A stretch of 8,180 bases of DNA from CAZIQY01 sp964541605 (GTDB taxonomy: Bacteria > Desulfobacterota > Syntrophia > Syntrophales > UBA2185). The DNA is taken from assembly GCA_964541605.1 (NCBI GenBank), contig CAZIQY010000104.1, positions 1-8,180 of the forward strand, read 5' to 3'. Below are positions 1-6,408 of the stretch, in pieces. The notes under the pieces are model-generated. The model had not been told where the DNA came from. It ran no database searches and was given only the letters and a program-made list of their open reading frames with translations. Both the position numbers and the translations under genes were made by a program. The first letter of the stretch is position 1, and every line of letters begins with the position of its first letter.

Positions 1-54
1 GGGTGGCTCACTTTTCACGACCGAAAATGGCTCACTTTGAAAAGACCGTTGACA
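1..54. mobile_element. Probable terminal end of an IS21-family insertion sequence (partial, runs off left edge)
   Basis: Two near-identical repeats, TGGCTCACTTTTCACGACCG (4-23) and TGGCTCACTTTGAAAAGACCG split as 28-38 plus 39-48, lie 24 bp apart, and the block ends in TTGACA at 49-54. IS21-family elements are known for several roughly 20 bp repeats inside each end, for termini of the TG...CA type, and for an outward-facing -35-like hexamer at one end; all three match. No transposase (istA/istB) is present because the element would lie left of base 1. The family assignment rests on remembered repeat style, not on a database match. The exact boundary (54) is inferred from the terminal CA. Confidence 0.5.
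4..48. repeat. Two spaced direct repeats, TGGCTCACTTT...GACCG
   Basis: The copies start at 4 and 28. They share the first 11 bases (TGGCTCACTTT) and the last five (GACCG), with a variable 4-5 base middle. Their 24 bp phase is about two helical turns, which would suit binding of a multimeric transposase on one DNA face. This reading depends on the block being an IS end. Confidence 0.75.
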
Positions 55-453
55 CCGCAATTAGAGTTCTACGTTATGTCAATTATTATCGATAGAAATG
101 TTGTATGAATGGACCAAATTAGGAAAAAGCAGTTCAGGAAGACAAGAATACGCCATACCTTCCGAATAGGCAATATCCTATAACCGCGCCTTTCTCTCCG
201 AATTCATTGCCCTGTCAAGATCGGTTTCTGTGCGGATAAGTATTTGTAATAAATCACCTTCAATAGAACCCTATACCTTTTTTCTTCTACCGTTTAGCTT
301 CCCGGCGGCGGCATTTAAACTATTAACGTTTTCAATTTCGCATGTTTCTCAAATTTCATCAACTGAAGAGGAAGCTCATCAACCACTTGGAAATTTTTCT
401 TACATCTGCGTATCATTTCAAATTTACCGCTGATTTTTTGCACCATCTTTTCA
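55..453. other. AT-rich intergenic stretch with decayed minus-strand reading frames, no intact gene
   Basis: No open frame here has a recognisable domain together with a good start site. On the minus strand a frame from 270 to 79 reads as plausible protein (it includes IRTETDLDRAMNSERKARL) but is broken by a stop at 178-180. It begins just after another stop at 271-273 and ends at the TGA at 79-81. A second minus-strand frame (315-500, 61 codons, with many Lys and hydrophobic residues) lies upstream in a different frame. Together they may be remains of one or two genes frameshifted and interrupted after the neighbouring insertion, but I recognise no family. The plus-strand frame at 230-433 has no ribosome-binding site and no protein-like pattern. 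Confidence 0.4.
79..270 (-). pseudogene. Possible remnant of an unrecognised gene with an internal stop
   Basis: Read on the minus strand, 30 codons starting GSIEGDLLQILIRTE are followed by a TAG (178-180), then 31 more codons containing AYSEGMAYSCLPELL and a final TGA at 79-81. The mix of charged and hydrophobic residues looks like real protein on both sides of the stop, in one frame. There is no start codon with a ribosome-binding site, and I do not recognise the family. It could equally be chance, since AT-rich non-coding DNA can look like this over 60 codons. Confidence 0.2.
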
Positions 454-482
454 TTGACATACGGATGCGGTTTTCCTATACT
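454..482 (+). promoter_or_regulatory. Sigma-70 promoter for the tandem methyltransferase-like genes
   Basis: A consensus -35 TTGACA (454-459) is followed by a 17 bp spacer and a -10 TATACT (477-482), one mismatch from TATAAT. Transcription should start near 489, leaving a leader of about 40 nt before the ATG at 531. No strong Shine-Dalgarno sequence is visible in that leader. No operator-like inverted repeat was seen around the promoter. Confidence 0.7.
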
Positions 483-530
483 CGCCTTCCATAAAAGCAA
501 ACTCCCATAGATAATTTTGAATGCCCCGTT

Positions 531-1574
531 ATGCAGAATCCACTTTTTCCATCCCTATCAGAAAAGGACAAAAGGTTCAACGAAATCCTTGCCGGCGGCG
601 CCGAGACAAGGCTTCTGGAGTCATTCGTAGGCATCAACATCACGGAGCTTCTCTTTCGCTCTGAAATCCTGTCCGGCGACAAAATAGCGGAGGCGCTCAA
701 TCTCCACCCCTTCAGGGTGCAAAAGTGGCTTCATCTCCTCAGTCTGATAGGACTTCTGGAAGAGAGGGATGAAGAGGTGGAGGGTAAAAAAGAGATTCTC
801 TACGGTCTTTCCCCGCTTGGTTATGGACTGGTTGACGAAGACGGCAAAGTCTTCCCTTACACCGTCGACAAGATCCTTTTCTGGCAGGCCGTAGCCGGTC
901 TGGATTTCATCTCCGTCCTGAGAGGCAAACCTTTGCCGCTCGCTGTCCGCTGGCCCCCCCGGACATTCGATTCCGCCTATCATCTTGAATGGTGGATGTC
1001 CTCCACGGCGGAGGGAGCGATCAAGGCGATTGAAAAAACCATCAACCTCGACGAATACAAGAAGATGCTGGATGCGGCCGGCGGCGACGGCACGATGGCC
1101 TGTCATTTTGCGAAAGAGCACAAGAATCTCCTGGTTACCATGTTCAACCTCCCCCATTCGGCCTATATGGCGCGCGAGAATATCGTCGCCAACGGCCTCG
1201 TCGAAAGAGTGTTCGTGGAAGAAAGGAACTTTCTTTCCGATAAATCCCTGCCGGAGGGATTCGACATCGTCCTTTGGTCCAGAGTGCTCTGTGACTGGTC
1301 TTCCGAGGTTGTCATCGGCCTTTTGAAAAAAACGTACCGCTCACTACTACCCGGCGGTGAAATCATTATCTGCGAACCGCTTATCGAGGGCAATGAAGAC
1401 TTCATCATTGCATGGGAATTCAGGTATATCTTTTCCGATGATTTCGGCGTGGCCTGTTACAAGACGAGGAATGAATATGAATTTCTTCTACATGAGGCAG
1501 GATTCCAGGTATGCGGCTTTATCCCCGCCGATGATGAGAGTATCTACAGCGTCATCAGGGCAAAGAGATTATGA
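531..1574 (+). CDS. O-methyltransferase family 2-like protein (first of a tandem pair)
   Basis: This 347-residue protein has the two-part layout of bacterial small-molecule methyltransferases of the plant-COMT/CrtF/DnrK type. The N-terminal winged-helix dimerisation domain (about residues 15-110) includes a segment ending KWLHLLSLIGLLEE. A C-terminal Rossmann SAM-binding domain (about 165-345) follows, with motif I DAAGGDG at 181-187, FNLP at 205-208, SLPEGFDIVLWSRVLCDW ending at 256, and IIICEP before GNEDF at 287-291. The canonical ribose-binding Asp of FDLP is Asn206, and the catalytic His of the usual LHDW motif is Cys254, so classical His-based O-methylation is doubtful. Length is normal for the family. 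The start is supported by alignment with the paralogue encoded next to it. The ribosome-binding site is weak. The stop codon overlaps the next ATG by 4 bp. Substrate unknown. Confidence 0.85.
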   Translation: MQNPLFPSLSEKDKRFNEILAGGAETRLLESFVGINITELLFRSEILSGDKIAEALNLHPFRVQKWLHLLSLIGLLEERDEEVEGKKEILYGLSPLGYGLVDEDGKVFPYTVDKILFWQAVAGLDFISVLRGKPLPLAVRWPPRTFDSAYHLEWWMSSTAEGAIKAIEKTINLDEYKKMLDAAGGDGTMACHFAKEHKNLLVTMFNLPHSAYMARENIVANGLVERVFVEERNFLSDKSLPEGFDIVLWSRVLCDWSSEVVIGLLKKTYRSLLPGGEIIICEPLIEGNEDFIIAWEFRYIFSDDFGVACYKTRNEYEFLLHEAGFQVCGFIPADDESIYSVIRAKRL

Positions 1575-2623
1575 AGACTGAAGCGTGGAAAGAACACCTG
1601 ACGCCGCGCAGGAGAGACGACCTGTTCGAACATCTTCTCTCCGGCGGAGCAAAAATCAAACTGCTCGAATCTTTTATTGACCTGGATTTGGGCGTGGTTC
1701 TCTGGGCCGGACCGCTTCCGGCTGAAGAAATCGGTAAAAAGCTCGTTCTGCAGCCGTACAGAGCCAGAAAATGGCTGAATCTGCTCCACCTGCTCGGTCT
1801 CCTCGAAAAGAAGTCGGTCAGGCAGGAAGGTTGTCCCGTAGACGAAATTTACGCTCTCACTCCTTTCGCAAGGTCGCTCTTTTCAGAAAACGGAAAATTG
1901 CCCCTGTATTATTCCAGCAAGGTTTCCTACTGGAAGAAAGCCGCGGCGCACGATATCTATGAAGCGTTGAAGGGGGAAGCTTTGCTCCAGATTGTCAGAT
2001 GGCCTCCCCAGACCATCAAACAGGCGGCCGCCTACACGGACTGGATGAAAATATCGGCGGACATTGTCCTGGCCATTCTGCAGAAGGCCGTCGATTTCAG
2101 GAAATACTTCACCCTCCTTCATGTCGCCGGCGGCGATGGTTTCATTGCGTATCGCCTCGCGCAGCTTTATCCCGATATCTCCGTGACGGTTTTCAACCAA
2201 CCCGCTTTTGCCTATCTGATCAAAAAAAATATTGAAAAAGAAGACCGTGTCGTGAATTTTACCGTGGTTGAAGGAGATGCATATGGCGAGGGCAGCCTGC
2301 CCGAAGGTTTTGCCGGAATTCTTTGGACAAGGATTTTCTCCGACCTGCCGGACGAAACCGTCCTGCAACTTTTGAAGAAAACCAGAAAAGCAATAAACGC
2401 AGACGGCAGGGTAATCATCTGTGAACCCATGACGGACGGCAATGAAGACTTCGTTCTTACATGTGAATTCAATTATTTATTTACCGATGATCTTGGTGCA
2501 AGACTGTTCAAGACAAAAAAGAAATACGAAAGTCTCCTGAAGGAAGCCGGCTTCAATGCCGTGGATTTCCACGAAGCCGGCGACGAAGGCATGTACACCG
2601 TAATAACGGCTGCTCCCGCATAA
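1571..2623 (+). CDS. O-methyltransferase family 2-like protein (second of a tandem pair)
   Basis: This 350-residue paralogue of the gene just upstream arose by an old tandem duplication. Shared blocks include the N-terminal GGA..(K/R)LLESF, KWL.LL.L.GLLE, VRWPP, AGGDG, SLPEGF, IICEP, GNEDF and LL.EAGF, with overall similarity moderate by eye. The dimerisation domain is at about 17-115 and the SAM-binding domain at about 165-348. Motif I is HVAGGDG at 184-190. The ribose position is Asn209 (FNQP, 208-211). The catalytic-His position is Ser257 in RIFSDL (254-259), so this copy also departs from the canonical base and in a different way from its partner's Cys. Translation probably couples to the upstream gene through the ATGA overlap, with a weak AGGG about 10 nt before the ATG. 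The pair could form a heterodimer, since family members dimerise through the N-terminal domain; this is inferred. Confidence 0.85.
   Translation: MKTEAWKEHLTPRRRDDLFEHLLSGGAKIKLLESFIDLDLGVVLWAGPLPAEEIGKKLVLQPYRARKWLNLLHLLGLLEKKSVRQEGCPVDEIYALTPFARSLFSENGKLPLYYSSKVSYWKKAAAHDIYEALKGEALLQIVRWPPQTIKQAAAYTDWMKISADIVLAILQKAVDFRKYFTLLHVAGGDGFIAYRLAQLYPDISVTVFNQPAFAYLIKKNIEKEDRVVNFTVVEGDAYGEGSLPEGFAGILWTRIFSDLPDETVLQLLKKTRKAINADGRVIICEPMTDGNEDFVLTCEFNYLFTDDLGARLFKTKKKYESLLKEAGFNAVDFHEAGDEGMYTVITAAPA
2546..2581. repeat. Compound inverted repeat (hairpin) near the 3' end of the second methyltransferase-like gene
   Basis: GCCGGCTTC (2546-2554) pairs perfectly with GAAGCCGGC (2573-2581). Inside the loop, GTGG (2561-2564) pairs with CCAC (2569-2572) around ATTT. 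It lies within coding sequence (the EAGF...EAG segments), has no following T-run, and is not a classical intrinsic terminator. It sits about 40 bp before the stop codon and is also downstream of the convergent trkH, so it could affect transcripts from either side; this is speculative. Confidence 0.55.
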
Positions 2624-2676
2624 CGAGGCGATTCCATGATCAACGGCAGCCGCTTCATATCGCAAAGCTTTCAAGA

Positions 2677-4128
2677 CTACCTTTTCCAGAATCCGGGCAC
2701 GAGCAGCACAATGATAGTGAAGATTTCCAGTCGGCCCAGGAGCATACAGAAAATCAAAATCCATTTGCCCAGGAAGGGAACCCCGTAAAAGTTATCCATA
2801 GGTCCCACGGAGCCAAGTCCGGGGCCCACGTTGCCGAGACAGGTTGCAACGGAAGAAATGGATGAAATCATGTCCAGACCCAGTAAGGACATCAGCAGGG
2901 CGGCAACGGTGAACAAACCTATATACAAGGCAAAAAAACCCCATATACTTCTGAGAACGCTTTGCGATACGGGCATGTCCCCAAGTTTTACGACCGTTGT
3001 GGCATGGGGATGTATAATGCGGAATATTTCAAGATAACTGTGTTTTATAAGCAGGATGAAACGCATAATCTTTATGGCTCCGCCGGTTGAGCCCGCCATG
3101 CTGCCCAAAAACATGCAAATCAGCAGGATCTGCTGGGAAAAGGCCGGCCATTTTTCATAATCCGCTGTGACGAAGCCTGTGGTGGTGATCATGGAAACAA
3201 CCTGAAAGGTAGCATACCGAACTGAATCCGCTAAGTTGTCATAAACGTTACCGTAGACATCGCATGTCACCAGAAGGGCAAAACAGATGACAACTGCCCA
3301 GAAGACCCGAAGTTCCGGATCCTTTCTGACGGTGCTGAACTGACCCTTGAACAGTTTGTAATGAAGGGAAAAACTCGTTCCGGCAATCATCATAAAGACA
3401 ACAATGATAAAATCAAAATAAGGGTTGCGATAATGGGCAATGCTTGCGTTTTTTGTTGAAAATCCGCCCGTGGGCATGGTCGTAAAAGTGTGACAGACAG
3501 CATCGAAAAGCGTCATCCCGCCGCCGAAAAGCAGCAGGATCTGGACGATGGTGAATACAATGTAAATTTTCCAGAGAGACCCGGCAGTATCGGAGATTCG
3601 CGGCGTCAATTTGTCGACCACCGGGCTCGGAGTCTCCGCCTTGTAGAGCTGCATTCCTCCGATTCCCAGGAAAGGCAGAATGGCGATGGAAAGAACGATG
3701 ATTCCCATGCCTCCCAGCCACTGCGTTTCGCTTCTCCACAGAAGGATACCCATGGGAAGTTTTTCAATGTCCGTGATAATGCTCGCTCCTGTGGTGGTAA
3801 AACCGGACATGCTCTCAAAATAGGCATTCGTCAGGTTTGTGATCGCCCCCGACAGCAGATAGGGCATGGTTGCGATAGCGCAGGCAACTATCCACCCCAG
3901 TGTCACAACGGCAACGCCGTCGCGGTGACTCAAATAATGATCCGATGGTTTCCCCCCGGCCGACCAAAAGACGATCATCCCCAGGGTACACGTTACCACC
4001 ATGGAAAGGGCAAAAGCCTGTTCACTGCCGTCCGCATGTAAAAGAGACACGATCAGAGGCGCGATCATGGAAATGCCCAAAAAAACGATCAGGATTCCAA
4101 TCAGGCGGGCTATCAGCCGGAAATTCAT
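2677..4128 (-). CDS. trkH: TrkH potassium uptake channel subunit
   Basis: This 483-residue inner-membrane protein, of normal length for TrkH, is the pore of the Trk K+ uptake system. The four pseudo-repeated pore loops are all recognisable: SMSGFTTTG (filter TTTG at 111-114), FTTMPTGGFST (Gly221-222), VVSMITTTGF (TTTG at 315-318) and ATCLGNVGPGLG (Gly432-Gly437). The conserved MAGSTGGAIKIMR segment (about 344-356), which includes the intramembrane gating region and a basic residue, is intact. Hydrophobic segments run through the whole protein from residue 7. The start overlaps the trkA stop by 4 bp, with a GGAG eight bases ahead of the ATG inside the trkA 3' end, so the two are translated as a coupled pair. 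It is convergent with the methyltransferase-like genes across a 53 bp gap with no clear terminator. Confidence 0.95.
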   Translation of the reverse strand: MNFRLIARLIGILIVFLGISMIAPLIVSLLHADGSEQAFALSMVVTCTLGMIVFWSAGGKPSDHYLSHRDGVAVVTLGWIVACAIATMPYLLSGAITNLTNAYFESMSGFTTTGASIITDIEKLPMGILLWRSETQWLGGMGIIVLSIAILPFLGIGGMQLYKAETPSPVVDKLTPRISDTAGSLWKIYIVFTIVQILLLFGGGMTLFDAVCHTFTTMPTGGFSTKNASIAHYRNPYFDFIIVVFMMIAGTSFSLHYKLFKGQFSTVRKDPELRVFWAVVICFALLVTCDVYGNVYDNLADSVRYATFQVVSMITTTGFVTADYEKWPAFSQQILLICMFLGSMAGSTGGAIKIMRFILLIKHSYLEIFRIIHPHATTVVKLGDMPVSQSVLRSIWGFFALYIGLFTVAALLMSLLGLDMISSISSVATCLGNVGPGLGSVGPMDNFYGVPFLGKWILIFCMLLGRLEIFTIIVLLVPGFWKR

Positions 4129-5486
4129 GCGAAATACTCCAGTTTGACCGTCAACAGATCTTCCAACTGGGGCACGACCTGCTGCATGGCAAAAATGATC
4201 AACCGGTCTTTGGGCATGACAACCGTTTCACCTTTGGGAATAATAACCTTCTCTCCCCGAATGACGGCTCCCAGTATTGCGCCCTTGGGGAATTTCACCT
4301 TTGACAGGGGCGTATTCACGATATCGGATGTTTCCAGCGCCTCTGCTTCAATCGCCTCCGCATGCTCCTCGCGCAATGGAGCGACGGATATAATCTTTCC
4401 CCGGCGGATGTACTGAAGAATGGCCCGGACAGCGGACATCCTCGGATTGATCACCGTATCGAGGCCGATGGAGCAGACAACGGGCATATAGCTTAATTTG
4501 CTTACACGTGTGATGGTCCTTTCTGTACCCAGATCCTTGGCAAGAAGCGAAATGAGAACGTTGCTCTCTTCGTCGCCCGTGACGGCAATCATCAGGTCCA
4601 TCTCCCCGGCATTTTCCTCCCGGAGCAAATCCCTGTCCGTTCCATCTCCCCGTATGACGATGACATCCCTGAGCACCTCAGCAAGCTGTTTGCATCTTTC
4701 ACCGTCACTATCCATGATCTTGACATTCAATTTTCTGCCGTCGAGGGAAGCTGCGATGGCAGCCCCCATCTCTCCTCCGCCAACGATCAGGATGTTCTTT
4801 GTTTCTTTTGTTTTTATGTTGATATGTTTCAGAATGCGCTCGAGATCGGAGGTCTTGGCGACAATATAGATGATGTCGTTCATTTGAATGGTATCTCTGC
4901 CGTGGGGAATAAGAATCCTGTGCCCTCTGAGAATGGCCGCTACCAGAAAATCTCCCTCGATCCCCTTCATCGAAAGCAATTGTCGCCCCGCCAGGGGAGA
5001 TTCCTCGGCAATGGAGAAACCGATGAGTTTCACCTGTCCCCCTGCGAATTCGATGACCTCGGACGAACCGGGAACATTGATGAGATTGAGAACCGTTTCC
5101 ACCATCATAGAGCGGGTATTGATGATCATATCCACCCCAAGCAGTTCCTTCTTAAACAGATCCTTTTCCTGCAGATACTCCTGGTTTTTCACCCGCGCCA
5201 CCTTGATCATATAGCGGTTCAGATTTCTTGCAAGAAGACAGGAAATAAGATTGACTTCGTCGCTGTCCGTTGCTGCAACAAGCATATCGGCTTCATCAAG
5301 GCCGAGTTCCCTCAGAATTTTGGGACTTGTTCCCGAACCAAGCAAAGACTGAACGTCGAGATTTTCATGGATGCGCCTGATTTTCCTCGGGTCCTTGTCA
5401 ATGATGACTACCTCGTGTTTTTCCTCAGAAAGTTTCTTGGCAATGTGATAACCCACTTCACCAGCGCCAACGATGACAATTTTCAT
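4125..5486 (-). CDS. trkA: TrkA, NAD-binding regulatory subunit of the Trk potassium system
   Basis: This 453-residue cytoplasmic protein assembles as a ring under TrkH and gates it in response to nucleotides. It has the full-length double arrangement: RCK/TrkA-N domain 1 (about 1-125) with GAGEVG at 7-12 and Asp30 at the end of the second strand; TrkA-C domain 1 (about 140-222); RCK domain 2 (about 230-350) with GGGEMG at 236-241 and Asp259; and TrkA-C domain 2 (about 370-453). Both dinucleotide motifs look intact. The ATG has a good GAGG five bases upstream, and a strong promoter lies about 65-95 bp ahead. It is the first gene of a two-gene operon with trkH. I see no truncation or unusual features. 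Confidence 0.96.
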   Translation of the reverse strand: MKIVIVGAGEVGYHIAKKLSEEKHEVVIIDKDPRKIRRIHENLDVQSLLGSGTSPKILRELGLDEADMLVAATDSDEVNLISCLLARNLNRYMIKVARVKNQEYLQEKDLFKKELLGVDMIINTRSMMVETVLNLINVPGSSEVIEFAGGQVKLIGFSIAEESPLAGRQLLSMKGIEGDFLVAAILRGHRILIPHGRDTIQMNDIIYIVAKTSDLERILKHINIKTKETKNILIVGGGEMGAAIAASLDGRKLNVKIMDSDGERCKQLAEVLRDVIVIRGDGTDRDLLREENAGEMDLMIAVTGDEESNVLISLLAKDLGTERTITRVSKLSYMPVVCSIGLDTVINPRMSAVRAILQYIRRGKIISVAPLREEHAEAIEAEALETSDIVNTPLSKVKFPKGAILGAVIRGEKVIIPKGETVVMPKDRLIIFAMQQVVPQLEDLLTVKLEYFA

Positions 5487-5550
5487 GTCTGCCTCGCTTG
5501 TAAAAAATCAATCCTGATGCGTTCGTAAGATGAATTTCTCTTCTTTGACG

Positions 5551-5569
5551 ACACTATATGTAAAAGTGT
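5551..5569. promoter_or_regulatory. Short inverted repeat overlapping the trkA promoter, possible operator
   Basis: ACACT (5551-5555) and AGTGT (5565-5569) form a 5-bp inverted repeat around a 9-bp centre. The repeat covers the -10 box and part of the spacer of the trkA promoter, where a repressor would block RNA polymerase. No matching regulator gene is in the window, and arms this short occur by chance, so it is only a candidate site. Confidence 0.3.
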
Positions 5570-5581
5570 TTTTCATGTCAA
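5553..5581 (-). promoter_or_regulatory. Sigma-70 promoter of the trkA-trkH operon
   Basis: Read on the minus strand, a perfect -35 TTGACA (5581-5576) is followed by a 17 bp spacer and a -10 TATAGT (5558-5553). The predicted start is near 5546, giving a leader of about 60 nt before the trkA ATG. It lies in the only sizeable gap (5487-5613) between the ECF genes and trkA. This separates the potassium operon from the ECF operon even though both are on the same strand. Confidence 0.75.
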
Positions 5582-5613
5582 CGCCAAGCCGCTCCTTCTT
5601 TAGACTTGAACAT

Positions 5614-6408
5614 TCACATCTTCCCCGGCATGACGACGCCCAGCCCGCAGACCAGCCGCAGGTAAAGACAGACAGCGAGAATGATGGTCAAAAGAAGCAG
5701 GATTCCCCAATCCCTCTTCCCCATTACAGACGCATAGTATGCGGTACGAGCCGTTACCGGGCTGAACCCCCTGGATTCCAGAGCCATGGCCAGAAGATTG
5801 GTATAACGGATGGCGGTGATGAACATGGGTACGGCCAGGGGTATGAAACCGGCGAGGCGGCTGAAGATATTTTTCGATTCCAGATCCAGCCCTCTGGATA
5901 CCTGGGCCTGAACGATAGTCGCTCCTGCGCCGGCAAAAGTGGGAACCAGCCGGAGCGCCGTCGCAAGGGCGAATGCAACCGGGTAGGGAAGTTTCAGGCG
6001 GATGAGACCGTTCGTGATTTCTTCGTTTCGTGTTGCTGCAAGAAAAATGAGGCCTGCCATGACGAAGGTGGCCAGACGCAATCCCATGGCGATACCGTAG
6101 AGAAGAGATTCCTTGCTGACCGTCAGCATTTTCCACGCCCAGATTGTCGTCGGGCCTTTGGCAAAGAACGGCCAGAGAACCACACTGAAAAGAATCAAGA
6201 GAATCAGGATATGTCTCATGCCCCACAGAACGCGATGTGCCCGTGCGGAAATCGCAACCAGAAATACGCCCGCTGTGACAGCCACCATGTAGAGAGGATG
6301 ATTGAAGCACAGACAAAGGGCAAAAACGACCACGACGCCTGCCATCTTTGTCCGCGGATCGAGCTGATGCAGCCAGGTGTTTTCATCGCGGTAAAGCGAC
6401 AGGTTCAT
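5614..6408 (-). CDS. ecfT: Energy-coupling factor transporter transmembrane protein EcfT (CbiQ family)
   Basis: This 264-residue integral membrane protein transmits ATP-driven movement from the ECF ATPases to the substrate-binding S component. It opens with the family-typical WLHQLDPRTKM (12-22), followed by hydrophobic segments at about 23-53, 65-82 and 103-125, and later ones ending at about 235-258. The two cytoplasmic coupling-helix motifs are both present as SRG, at 171-173 (QVSRGLDLE) and 212-214 (ALESRGFSP). Length and layout are normal. The ATG overlaps the stop of the ATPase gene by 4 bp, and a GGAG lies eight bases upstream within that gene's last codons. Substrate cannot be told from EcfT. 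Confidence 0.93.
   Translation of the reverse strand: MNLSLYRDENTWLHQLDPRTKMAGVVVVFALCLCFNHPLYMVAVTAGVFLVAISARAHRVLWGMRHILILLILFSVVLWPFFAKGPTTIWAWKMLTVSKESLLYGIAMGLRLATFVMAGLIFLAATRNEEITNGLIRLKLPYPVAFALATALRLVPTFAGAGATIVQAQVSRGLDLESKNIFSRLAGFIPLAVPMFITAIRYTNLLAMALESRGFSPVTARTAYYASVMGKRDWGILLLLTIILAVCLYLRLVCGLGVVMPGKM

Noticed and set aside
49..77. Possible promoter starting at the IS-end TTGACA
   Set aside because: The hexamer is perfect, but the sequence at the right distance (CGTTAT) is a poor -10, and no gene follows closely.
230..433. Plus-strand open frame of 67 codons in the AT-rich region
   Set aside because: It has no ribosome-binding site and low-complexity Ser/Phe-rich content, and it is terminated before the methyltransferase promoter. 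It is most likely chance.
621..1157. Minus-strand open frame of 178 codons opposite the first methyltransferase-like gene
   Set aside because: It is fully antisense to a gene with recognisable motifs and shows no family features.
2624..2676. Intrinsic terminator between the convergent genes
   Set aside because: I searched the 53 bp gap for a GC stem followed by a T-run on either strand. Only a weak GCGAT/ATCGC pairing with a large loop is present.
4824..5528. Plus-strand open frame of 234 codons opposite trkA
   Set aside because: It is antisense to an intact two-domain TrkA, and the translation has no recognisable motif.
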